Origin: JAXGPP01 sp964436865
Lineage (GTDB): Bacteria; Planctomycetota; Planctomycetia; Pirellulales; Thermoguttaceae
Reading direction: 5' to 3'
Assembly: GCA_964436865.1 (NCBI GenBank)
Contig: CAYTFK010000112.1
Span: forward strand, 1 to 18,960
DNA: 18,960 nucleotides
The notes beneath the pieces were generated by a model. It was not told the DNA's origin and made no database searches. It saw only the letters and a program-made list of their open reading frames with translations. Positions 1-6,977 of the stretch are shown here, piece by piece (the stretch's first letter is position 1; every line of letters starts with the position of its first letter). Both the position numbers and the translations under genes were made by a program.

Positions 1-745
1 CCAAGGCAAAACCGGCGCTGGCGGTGATGCTGGGGAGCCCGGCTGCAATCAGACGCGCCGGCAGCAGGCCGCGGACTCGGTCGACGATCCTCGGTGCACT
101 GGCCGGCTCGGAGATCGACAGCAGCAGACCGAACTCGTCGCCGCCAAGCCGTGCGACGAAGTCGCCACTGCGCAGTCCGTGAGCGATGGCCTTGGCGGCA
201 GTTCGCAGCACAGTGTCGCCCACCGCGTGTCCGTGATCGTCGTTGACGCGTTTGAAATGGTCAAGGTCGAGGATCGCCAGGCACAGCCATCCAACGGCAT
301 GATCAAGCTGCTCCAGCCGGGCGGCCAACTCGCGGTCCCATGCGCGGCGGTTTGCCAGTCCGCTCAACGGGTCGGTCAAGGCCTCCTGAGCCAAACGCTG
401 ATTGGCCTGTGCGGTCGAGTGCTGCGTTCGCCGCAACCTCGCGATCTCCGCCATCAGTCGGCAGGCCAACTGCAGTTCGCGGTCCGTCGTGTCGCAGGGA
501 AGACTCAGGTCGCCGCCGTCGCGGCCGTCGACGTAGATCACGCCCGGCGAATGTCCCGCGGGCAATGCGAACTCCGAGACCTCGATTCCTCCTGCGACGA
601 CGACGTCGAGCGTGGAGCCCTGGGGCACTTCGGCCGGTGAAAACCAGAGGCGGATGTCCGCACCGTTGATCGCCGATTTCAAACGCTCGAGGAGCCGGTG
701 GTCCTCGGCCATGAGCAGGACGTGCAGTGTTCCGGGTTCCTTCAT
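1..745 (-). CDS. GGDEF diguanylate cyclase, C-terminus cut by window edge
   Basis: This should make the second messenger cyclic di-GMP from two GTP in the cytoplasm. The frame is open from the ATG at 745 to base 1 (248 residues, no stop), so the C-terminal end is missing. Residues 8-115 look like a receiver-type fold starting LHVLLMAEDHRLLERL, but the position after the third strand (DVVVAGG) has no clear phosphoacceptor Asp. The GGDEF domain starts at about 120: DPLSGLANRR (125-134), ILDLDHFK (158-165) and an intact GGDEF at 201-205. RSGD at 192-195 lies five residues before GGDEF, the position of the RxxD product-inhibition site, so the enzyme is probably active and feedback-inhibited. The gene diverges from pyrB; no functional link to it is seen. 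Family call is secure; the N-terminal domain call is tentative. Confidence 0.9.
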   Translation of the reverse strand, partial: MKEPGTLHVLLMAEDHRLLERLKSAINGADIRLWFSPAEVPQGSTLDVVVAGGIEVSEFALPAGHSPGVIYVDGRDGGDLSLPCDTTDRELQLACRLMAEIARLRRTQHSTAQANQRLAQEALTDPLSGLANRRAWDRELAARLEQLDHAVGWLCLAILDLDHFKRVNDDHGHAVGDTVLRTAAKAIAHGLRSGDFVARLGGDEFGLLLSISEPASAPRIVDRVRGLLPARLIAAGLPSITASAGFAL

Positions 746-751
746 CCCTTG

Positions 752-757
752 ATTATA
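752..757 (-). promoter_or_regulatory. TATAAT -10 box for the GGDEF gene
   Basis: Read on the minus strand, bases 757 to 752 are a perfect TATAAT, ending six bases before the ATG at 745. Transcription would begin at or within a base or two of the start codon, giving a leaderless or nearly leaderless mRNA. No convincing -35 box lies 16-18 bases upstream. AAGGG sits directly against the ATG, too close to act as a normal ribosome binding site. This could be a chance match. Confidence 0.35.
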
Positions 758-772
758 GCGGCCGGGGGCTGC

Positions 773-800
773 TTGCAGTGGTTCCATGCCTTGTTAGAAT
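773..800 (+). promoter_or_regulatory. Possible promoter of pyrB operon
   Basis: TTGCAG (773-778) and TAGAAT (795-800) are 16 bases apart. The -10 matches the consensus at five of six positions, the -35 at only three of six. Transcription would start near 807, leaving a leader of about 40 bases. No attenuator hairpin or PyrR-type site was recognised in that leader. Confidence 0.35.
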
Positions 801-846
801 CACGCAGACGCGCAGCGAACCGCCAGGCTTTGAGGGGGCCAAAGGG

Positions 847-1809
847 ATGACAACCGAGTTGCAGGATATTGGCGTGGTACCGCCGACGTGGAACCGACGC
901 CACCTCTTGGGACTGGAAGAGCTTTCGGCCGAAGAAATTACGCTCATCCTCGACAAGGCCGAGGGCTTTCGGCAGGCGCTCGATGACGGTCAGCGCCGGC
1001 TGCCCTTTTTGACCGGCAAGACATGTGTCAACCTGTTTTTCGAGAACTCTACGCGAACGCGGACCAGCTTTGCGCTGGCTGCCCGTCGGCTGGGGGCCGA
1101 CACGGTCGACTTCTCGGCGGCCACGAGCAGCCTCTCCAAGGGGGAGACCGTAATCGATACGGCCAAGAACATTGAGGCCATGGGTGTCGATCTGGTCGTG
1201 GTTCGCCACCGCACTCCGGGCACGCCGCACCTGCTTGCGCAGAATCTCCGCTGTTCCGTGGTCAACGCCGGCGACGGCCCTCACGAGCATCCGACCCAAG
1301 GTCTGCTCGACATCATGACCATCCGGCAGCGGCGCGGCCGGGTGGAGGGGCTGACGGTCGCCATGGTGGGCGACATTGCCCACAGTCGAACTGCCCGATC
1401 GAACATCTGGGGGCTGAAGAAACTGGGCGCGCACGTCATCGTTTGCGGGCCGCCAACGCTCGTTTCCCCTCGGTGGGAGGAGTTGGGCGTTGAGGTGTCC
1501 TATCGTCTCGACGACATCCTGCACCGCGTCGACGTGCTCAATCTGTTGCGGATCCAGTTTGAACGGCAGACGACCCGTCCCTTCCCGTCCGTTCGGGAGT
1601 ATGCCCTGCTCTACACGATGGATCGAGCGCGGCTGGCCCGGGCCAAGAACGACATCCTCATTCTGGCCCCCGGGCCGATCAACCGCGGGGTTGAGGTTAC
1701 CCCCGATGTGGCCGACGGCCCGCATTCGGCGATCCTCGACCAGGTCACTAATGGCGTCGCGGTGCGGATGGCCGTGTTGTGGCTGTTGATCGGAGCAAGC
1801 GGGCAATAA
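847..1809 (+). CDS. pyrB: Aspartate carbamoyltransferase catalytic chain
   Basis: Joins carbamoyl phosphate and L-aspartate to N-carbamoyl-aspartate, the committed step of pyrimidine synthesis, in the cytoplasm. The 320-residue product has the family's usual length. It shows the carbamoyl-phosphate loop STRTR (residues 68-72, within FFENSTRTRTSF), the SKGET loop with Lys98, and HPTQ at 148-151. The frame is open upstream to 727, but the ATG at 847 is chosen because GAGGGGG (832-838) lies eight bases before it and the upstream codons encode no recognisable domain. pyrC follows after 78 bases. No regulatory chain (pyrI) is present. Type-I dihydroorotase of the kind next door is known to form a complex with this enzyme in Aquifex, so a physical partnership is plausible here. 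Confidence 0.97.
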   Translation: MTTELQDIGVVPPTWNRRHLLGLEELSAEEITLILDKAEGFRQALDDGQRRLPFLTGKTCVNLFFENSTRTRTSFALAARRLGADTVDFSAATSSLSKGETVIDTAKNIEAMGVDLVVVRHRTPGTPHLLAQNLRCSVVNAGDGPHEHPTQGLLDIMTIRQRRGRVEGLTVAMVGDIAHSRTARSNIWGLKKLGAHVIVCGPPTLVSPRWEELGVEVSYRLDDILHRVDVLNLLRIQFERQTTRPFPSVREYALLYTMDRARLARAKNDILILAPGPINRGVEVTPDVADGPHSAILDQVTNGVAVRMAVLWLLIGASGQ

Positions 1810-1887
1810 GCTCGAAACCACTTTTCAGGCCGCGGGATGTTGTGCGAGAGACCGCGGCGCCATCCAGACATCCTTACGGCGATTGAG

Positions 1888-3162
1888 ATGACCCGCCTTG
1901 TTATCACCAACGGCCGCGTGATCGATCCCAGCCAGTCCATGGATCGGGTGACCAACCTGCTCATCGTGGACGAAAAGATCGCCGGCTACGACGTTTCGCC
2001 TGGCGGTCAGGACGAAGTAATCGATGCTACGGGCAAAATCGTCGCTCCGGGCCTGATCGACATCCATGTTCACCTTCGCGAGCCGGGTCGCGAAGAGGAT
2101 GAGACGATCGAGACGGGGACCGCGGCGGCCGTCGCCGGCGGATTCACCTCGATTGCCTGCTGTCCGAACACCGATCCACCCATCGACACTCAGGGGACTG
2201 TGGAGTTCGTTCGCCAAAAGGCCGCCCGGGCGGGAAACTGTCATGTCTTCGTGATCGCCTGCGCCAGTAAGAACCGGGAAGGGAAGGAACTGGCTGAAAT
2301 CGGGCAACTCGTCGAAGCCGGAGCGGTGGCGGTGAGCGACGACGGCAACCCGGTTTACGACGCCGAGTTGATGCGCCGGGCGTTTGAGTACTGCCGGATG
2401 TTCAACATTCCGGTCATGAACCACTGCGAGGTCAGCGAACTGACCCACCAGGGAGTGATGCACGAAGGGCTCACGTCGATGGTGCTCGGGTTGGGCGGCA
2501 TCCCGTCGGCGGCCGAGGACGTGATGGTCAGTCGAGACATCACCCTGGCAGAGACAACGGGCGGTTGTTTGCACCTGATGCATATCTCCACTACCGGGAG
2601 CATTCAGGCGCTCCGCCGCGCCAAGAGCCGAGGTGTCAACGTGACCGCCGAGGTCACACCGCACCACTTCACGCTCACCGACGAGTCGCTCCGCACGTTC
2701 GACTCGAACTACAAGATGAACCCGCCGCTGCGCGGGCGGTCGCATGTCGAGGCCTGCATCGAGGCTTTGCGCGACGATACGATCGACGTCATCGCCACCG
2801 ATCATGCCCCGCACGCCAAAGAAAAGAAGATGCAGGAACTGGACCGAGCCCCGTTCGGCATCATCGGGCTGGAGACCGCGCTAGGCCTGGTCGCGACGAA
2901 GCTCATCGAACCGGGCCATCTCGATTGGCCCAAGGCTTTGGCCAAGATGACGATCAACCCGGCGCAAGTTCTGCGGATTAACAAGGGCACGCTTCAACCC
3001 GGCGCCGATGCCGATGTGACGATCATCGACCCCGACCTCCGTTGGACCGTTGAGGCCGAGCAGTTCCGCTCCAAGAGCGCCAACAGCCCGTTCGTCGGCT
3101 GGGAACTCAAAGGCCGCGCCACCATCGTGCTCGTCTCCGGGCGGGTTAAGTACCGTCTGTAA
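1888..3162 (+). CDS. pyrC: Dihydroorotase, class I
   Basis: Cyclises carbamoyl-aspartate to dihydroorotate, the third step of UMP synthesis. The 424-residue product is an amidohydrolase TIM barrel. Visible metal and active-site residues are HVHLREPG (His60, His62, Arg64), the SDDG segment with Asp151/Asp152 at the bridging-ligand position, His179 in NHCE, His232 in MHIS, and Asp305 in ATDHAPH. An Asp rather than a carboxylated Lys at the bridge, and the overall length, match the Aquifex/Bacillus type-I enzymes rather than the short E. coli type. The frame is open from 1837, but the first 17 codons do not look like the family. The ATG at 1888 begins MTRLVITNGRVIDP, the normal N-terminal strand. 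No strong ribosome binding site is seen, so it may depend on translation of pyrB. Confidence 0.96.
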   Translation: MTRLVITNGRVIDPSQSMDRVTNLLIVDEKIAGYDVSPGGQDEVIDATGKIVAPGLIDIHVHLREPGREEDETIETGTAAAVAGGFTSIACCPNTDPPIDTQGTVEFVRQKAARAGNCHVFVIACASKNREGKELAEIGQLVEAGAVAVSDDGNPVYDAELMRRAFEYCRMFNIPVMNHCEVSELTHQGVMHEGLTSMVLGLGGIPSAAEDVMVSRDITLAETTGGCLHLMHISTTGSIQALRRAKSRGVNVTAEVTPHHFTLTDESLRTFDSNYKMNPPLRGRSHVEACIEALRDDTIDVIATDHAPHAKEKKMQELDRAPFGIIGLETALGLVATKLIEPGHLDWPKALAKMTINPAQVLRINKGTLQPGADADVTIIDPDLRWTVEAEQFRSKSANSPFVGWELKGRATIVLVSGRVKYRL

Positions 3163-3171
3163 CCAAGGTCC

Positions 3172-3858
3172 ATGGCTCTGCTGATCGACGGATACAACCT
3201 GCTCAACTCGGTCGGCATTACGGGCAGGACGGGTCGCGGGACAAGCTTGGAGCGTTCGCGGACGGCGCTGCTCAACTTCCTGGTCGCCACGCTCGATCCA
3301 GCCGAACTTCGGCAGACGACGGTCGTATTCGACGCCGTAGATGCGCCACCAGGGCTTCCGCGGACCGCTGGCCACCACGGGATCAGCGTCCGCTTCGCAG
3401 CGCGTCACTCCGACGCCGATAGCCTGATCGAGGAACTGGTCAAAGCCCATTCGTCGCCGCGACGGCTGACCGTGGTTTCCAGCGACCACCGCGTGCAGCG
3501 GGCGGCCCGGCGACGGCGGGCCCGCGCGGTTGATAGCGACCTCTGGTACATGGAGATCGTCCGGCAGCGCCAGCGACGCGAGCGACCGCCCCCCGCGCCG
3601 GTGCGGAAGCCGGGACCGCTCTCGGAAATGGAAGTGGAGGAGTGGTTGGCCCGCTTCGGCGGAAACGGCCTGCTCGATGAGGTGCTGGCGGAGGAGCAAG
3701 CCGGACAGGAGAGTCCTGCCCAGCGGGCGCCACAAGAGACTCACGGCGAGATCGCCGGAATCGATAATCCATTCCCTCCGGGTTATGCGGAAGACCTCCT
3801 CGCCGCCGACCCGATCGAGCCCCTCTTCCCCGACGAGGACGAACCGCGGAAGCAGTGA
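3172..3858 (+). CDS. YacP/NYN-type PIN-like ribonuclease domain protein
   Basis: A 228-residue protein resembling the YacP (NYN, PIN-like) family, whose Bacillus member Rae1 is a ribosome-associated mRNA endonuclease. The acidic residues expected of the fold are present: Asp6 in LLIDGYN (4-9), Asp54 in VVFDA, the DADS segment (Asp81, Asp83) and Asp105 in SSDHRV. Residues 113-150 are rich in Arg, Gln and Pro and could bind nucleic acid. The last 70 residues are acidic and probably disordered. It begins nine bases after pyrC, so it is likely co-transcribed with it. Nuclease activity is inferred from the family; the target RNA is unknown. No link to pyrimidine synthesis is evident beyond the shared operon. 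Confidence 0.8.
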   Translation: MALLIDGYNLLNSVGITGRTGRGTSLERSRTALLNFLVATLDPAELRQTTVVFDAVDAPPGLPRTAGHHGISVRFAARHSDADSLIEELVKAHSSPRRLTVVSSDHRVQRAARRRRARAVDSDLWYMEIVRQRQRRERPPPAPVRKPGPLSEMEVEEWLARFGGNGLLDEVLAEEQAGQESPAQRAPQETHGEIAGIDNPFPPGYAEDLLAADPIEPLFPDEDEPRKQ

Positions 3859-3919
3859 TGGGGAATCGATCGCGGGCTTCTCTCTGCGTCCCCTCGGGTA
3901 GACCGCCGGATGACGGCTA

Positions 3920-6556
3920 TCACTCCTCGTCTGTCTGCCGGTAGCAGACGACCGTCTGCTCAAGTGTATTGGCGTTGAGCACCAGCGGACAGCCGTCGCC
4001 GTTGAGGGGGGAATCGAGGACCCGGACGGCATGAGCCCAGCGGCTTTCGTCGGGCATAAGCTCCGCCAGGCGGTTTTCGGCCCCCTCCAGCAGCTCGCAG
4101 TTGATTTGGTTGCCGTCGCGATCGGGGAACAACGCGAAGTAGAGGATGTCGGCCTCGACCAACTCGTTGAAGAAGTGCGTTCCCAGCGAGACGTCGGGGA
4201 CCAGACCATCGCGCATCACGACCAGTTCCCCAAGCGCGACGATCCGGCTGATCTCGCTGAAGTTCACCGGCACCCCGAGCGACGGCGTCGAAGTACCCCA
4301 TCGCCCGGGCCCGACGAGCATCGTCGTGAGGAGTTCCGTGGAATGCTCGTGGCGAACCAGTTTTCCGATCAGTCGCGCAACCGCGTAGCGCTCGCGGAGC
4401 GGCATCTGCCCGTAGACCGACGGCACGACATAGATGATCCGCTGCACGGCGCAGATCCGGCTGTGTCCGATGACGGCGCCGTGCGCCTTGAGCAGCAGAT
4501 TCTCGGGCCGGATCTTCGCCGGCGGGTTATCGATCGGATCGAGCCGCTTGACAACCAGCGGCCGGCACTGCACCACGTTGAGCCGGTAATGGTCGCGGCT
4601 GGTGAAATTGGCGGTGAATTCGACGTCGACCGGCGCTCCATAGCAAGTTTCCAGCGATTCGAGCATTCGCCGCATCGTCGGCACGTAGTCGGTGTCTTGG
4701 AGCAACCCGTCAAAAGCCAGCACCCGGCGGCTGGCCGCGTGACCCTGCGGCTGATAACCGGCCGTTTCATCGGCGGAAGCAAACAACTCGAGCGGAACCT
4801 GTCCGCTTTGCCCGGCCACATCTTCGAAGTCGCGCGTCACGAGTTGATTGGCTTCAAGGTCGATCACGTCCACGCGGTGCTGCGAGTACTGCACCACGTC
4901 CTGGTAGCCGGCCACCGGGCGGCGATCGGGCGCGTTGAGCGCCACGACCCGAGCGTAGTCGTCCTCGGGACGGTCGACAGCCCGGGTGCCAAGACCGAAC
5001 ACGAGCCGCAAGACTCCGGCCCGCGGATCGATCTCCTTGCTCCAGACATAAGGATTGTAGGAGAAGCCGACGCCGGCCAGGTGCGGGTAGAAGAGGCGAT
5101 CGTGCACTGCACCGGAGACTCGCTGCACCAGCAGGGCCATCTGCTCGTCGCCCGCCAGCAGCCCCCAGCGGGCCCGGTAGCTCAGCGCCGCCTCACTCAT
5201 GGTGCTGGCGTAAATCGTTCGCACCGCCGATAGAAAATCGTGCAGCCGCTGGTCGCGCGATCCCTGGTTGGCCAGGAACACGCTTTCGTACTTGCCGGCA
5301 AACGAGTGGGTGAAGCTGTCCTCCAGCAGGCTGCTCGAGCGGACGATAATCGGCGACTGGCCGAAGTAATCGAGCATCGACTGGAATTGCGTCTGGATGT
5401 GCTCGCGGAATGCGCCCACGAGGATTCGCCGCCGGGCGTGCTCCGCGGCCTTGTAGAACTGCTGCGGGTCGCGCTCGAAGAACTCCAGATCGCGATGGCT
5501 CTGCGATTCCCACCACAGCCCATTCTGCACCAGGAACGTATAGAACACATCCGAGCCGATGTAGAACGAATCGTGAATCTCCAACATCGACGACCATCGT
5601 GGGTCGGACCGACGCAGGATCGCACGGGCCAATAGCATACCGATCGCCTTGCCGCCGATGAGCCCCGTGCCGATGATCCGCCGGGCGACCTCCAGCAGAT
5701 CCTCGATCGAAAGGTACTGTTCGGCCAGTTCGAGCATCCGCTGGTCACGGGTGATGGCGGTGAGCAGCAGGTGCCTGAGCGCCGGCTTCGCTTCCTCCGG
5801 ACTGATTTCACAGCGGCGAAGCGCTGCCATGGTCCGCTCCGCGCTCTCGAAAGCTTCGTACCACACCCCTTGGCTCTTGCGGCCGAGTTCCGTCGGTTGC
5901 CACAGCGCGGTGCTCACTACCTCGGCCGTGGTTGCACTGTCAGCGACCGGCAGGAAGTTCTCACCGCGCCAGACGTGGAGCATGTACATCGTCGGCGAGT
6001 GCCGCTGCTGCACTTTGACCGGGTGCACATACACCTCGCCACGATGGCGATAGGCGTCGAGAAAGACCTGGGCGGTGCTCTTGATCCGCTCGACCGTCTC
6101 TGCCTCGTGAGTCCGCCGCAGCAGCCCGAAATAGGCGATTGCGCCGACGTCGTACAGATAGGGGCACGTGAGGACAAAGAAGTTGCCCAGCATGCTGTCG
6201 CTGCGCCACGCCTTGGCCAGATCGGAGAGGCAATCAAAAACATACCACGCTTCGCGCTCCGATCGCTGGATCACCTGGTGCACGTGGGTGATGAAGGCCT
6301 CGAACCCCATGCGCGGATCGAACTGGTGCGTTTCCGCCGCGTCGTCATCGGCCACCAGCGGCGCGTGATCACCGAACCGAAAATAGATAAGCCTACGTCC
6401 TCTTCCGCAGGCGCTCGCGCAATAGGGATCGACAAACGGGAGGTAATCGGCAACCGTGTCGACGTGCCAGACGATGTTGTCCCCCGCGATGAGCCCGCGG
6501 AGCGCCCGATCGAGACCCGGTACACCGGTGCTGAGATGCGTATTGACTTGGACCAT
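3920..6556 (-). CDS. Pseudo-RecA/KaiC domain fused to PEP-synthase-type ATP-binding domain
   Basis: An 878-residue cytoplasmic protein of unknown role. Residues 1-240 resemble a KaiC/RecA fold: STGVPGLDRALRG near the start and a Walker-B-like strand WYVFDCLSDL. However, the place of the P-loop reads GDNIVWHVDTVADY, with no GKT/GKS. Residues about 290-620 match the ATP-grasp-like nucleotide-binding domain of PEP synthase/pyruvate phosphate dikinase: LIGGKAIGMLLARAIL, IIVRSSSLLEDSF, FAGKYESVF and VFGLGTRAVDR. The phosphohistidine domain and the PEP/pyruvate barrel are absent. The C-terminal part has its own conserved-looking block, GPGRWGTSTPSLGVPVNFSE. The frame is open to a TTG at 6580, but the ATG at 6556 (MVQVNTHLSTGV) fits the domain start better. 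It faces the NYN gene tail to tail. A phosphotransfer or ATP-sensing role is only a guess. Confidence 0.8.
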   Translation of the reverse strand: MVQVNTHLSTGVPGLDRALRGLIAGDNIVWHVDTVADYLPFVDPYCASACGRGRRLIYFRFGDHAPLVADDDAAETHQFDPRMGFEAFITHVHQVIQRSEREAWYVFDCLSDLAKAWRSDSMLGNFFVLTCPYLYDVGAIAYFGLLRRTHEAETVERIKSTAQVFLDAYRHRGEVYVHPVKVQQRHSPTMYMLHVWRGENFLPVADSATTAEVVSTALWQPTELGRKSQGVWYEAFESAERTMAALRRCEISPEEAKPALRHLLLTAITRDQRMLELAEQYLSIEDLLEVARRIIGTGLIGGKAIGMLLARAILRRSDPRWSSMLEIHDSFYIGSDVFYTFLVQNGLWWESQSHRDLEFFERDPQQFYKAAEHARRRILVGAFREHIQTQFQSMLDYFGQSPIIVRSSSLLEDSFTHSFAGKYESVFLANQGSRDQRLHDFLSAVRTIYASTMSEAALSYRARWGLLAGDEQMALLVQRVSGAVHDRLFYPHLAGVGFSYNPYVWSKEIDPRAGVLRLVFGLGTRAVDRPEDDYARVVALNAPDRRPVAGYQDVVQYSQHRVDVIDLEANQLVTRDFEDVAGQSGQVPLELFASADETAGYQPQGHAASRRVLAFDGLLQDTDYVPTMRRMLESLETCYGAPVDVEFTANFTSRDHYRLNVVQCRPLVVKRLDPIDNPPAKIRPENLLLKAHGAVIGHSRICAVQRIIYVVPSVYGQMPLRERYAVARLIGKLVRHEHSTELLTTMLVGPGRWGTSTPSLGVPVNFSEISRIVALGELVVMRDGLVPDVSLGTHFFNELVEADILYFALFPDRDGNQINCELLEGAENRLAELMPDESRWAHAVRVLDSPLNGDGCPLVLNANTLEQTVVCYRQTDEE

Positions 6557-6604
6557 GGCAATCCATCGACGGTGATTCAACGGGCAGCTTGGACCGCCCT
6601 GAGA

Positions 6605-6633
6605 ATATTAGGAGTCGTTCACTCATATCCCAA
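6605..6633 (-). promoter_or_regulatory. Possible promoter of the PEP-synthase-like gene
   Basis: On the minus strand, TTGGGA (6633 to 6628) and TAATAT (6610 to 6605) are exactly 17 bases apart. Each matches its consensus at four of six positions. The predicted start near 6598 leaves a leader of about 42 bases before the ATG at 6556. Confidence 0.4.
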
Positions 6634-6860
6634 GCAGTTTTACCGTATGTTATGGGTCTTGTCGCCAGTAAATGCTGTTAGACTACCGGGGTTCAGAGTC
6701 TCGCCCGACCCCGCGAATGCTCCACCCGTGCGCGGACCTGTTGACTCCGATTGCGGCGGCTAATGTAGGTATAAGTTATTGTGCTAAAGTGGTTTGTGGA
6801 TTTGTCTCTGGTTTGCCGATCAGTCGTTGCCTCACCTCGCGCGAGCTCGTCGAACTATTA

Positions 6861-6905
6861 GTATTATCAATATTATGTATTAGGAATAACAGCGATTCAT
6901 AATAC
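6861..6905. repeat. AT-rich inverted repeats near promoter
   Basis: TATTATG (6871-6877) is the perfect inverse of CATAATA (6898-6904), separated by 20 bases. GTATTAT (6861-6867) is also the inverse of ATAATAC (6899-6905), so the right arm could pair with either left arm. The position just upstream of the 6978 gene would suit an operator or a promoter-region bend, but AT-rich sequence produces such matches easily. Confidence 0.4.
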
Positions 6906-6923
6906 GGCGGCAAGGGTTAGAAT
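6896..6923 (+). promoter_or_regulatory. Possible promoter of the glutamate-synthase-like gene
   Basis: TTCATA (6896-6901, four of six) and TAGAAT (6918-6923, five of six) are 16 bases apart. The -35 box overlaps the right arm of the inverted repeat at 6898-6905, so a protein bound there could block transcription. The leader would be about 48-57 bases, depending on the start codon used. Confidence 0.35.
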
Positions 6924-6977
6924 GGCCCTCTGTCCAATTCCTGCCGCGCAGCCCGCTCGCAGGTTTATCCCTCGGAG

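Larger units (their letters stand above)
6557..6977. other. 421-base AT-richer intergenic region
   Basis: The gap lies between two divergent genes and is clearly richer in A and T than its surroundings, most strongly at 6760-6800 and 6851-6905. It holds a candidate promoter for each flanking gene and the inverted repeats listed separately. A 6-base hairpin stem (CGGGGT 6687-6692 with ACCCCG 6708-6713) is also present. An open frame of 76 codons (6672-6902) has no recognisable product or ribosome binding site and is not called. No tRNA or known riboswitch was recognised. Confidence 0.6.

Noticed and set aside
727..846. Forty-codon N-terminal extension of pyrB from an earlier ATG
   Set aside because: It has no family similarity, would overlap the divergent GGDEF gene start and its promoter region, and the ATG at 847 has a well-spaced GAGGGGG.
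742..1821. Long open frame on the minus strand opposite pyrB
   Set aside because: It is an antisense shadow of a GC-rich gene. Its product is rich in Arg/His/Gln/Asp with no recognisable domain, while the plus strand encodes a clear PyrB.
3905..3917. Hairpin GCCG-GATGA-CGGC between the convergent NYN and PEP-synthase-like genes
   Set aside because: Only four base pairs and no T-run; expected by chance in GC-rich sequence.
2881..4209. Minus-strand frame spanning pyrC end, the NYN gene and the convergent gap
   Set aside because: It covers two genes with clear motifs on the plus strand and runs across their stops. This is a codon-bias shadow.
4031..5233. Long plus-strand frame inside the PEP-synthase-like gene (also 5771-6763)
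   Set aside because: The minus strand carries recognisable domains over the same bases. The plus-strand products are low-complexity and lack any motif.
6687..6713. tRNA-like arm (CGGGGTTCAGA...ACCCCG)
   Set aside because: Only a single 6-pair stem with a 15-base loop was found. No acceptor, D or anticodon arms could be fitted around it.
6672..6902. Possible 76-codon gene in the AT-rich gap
   Set aside because: No ribosome binding site, no recognisable product, and it ends within the inverted-repeat region. A Cys-rich small protein cannot be excluded but is not supported.
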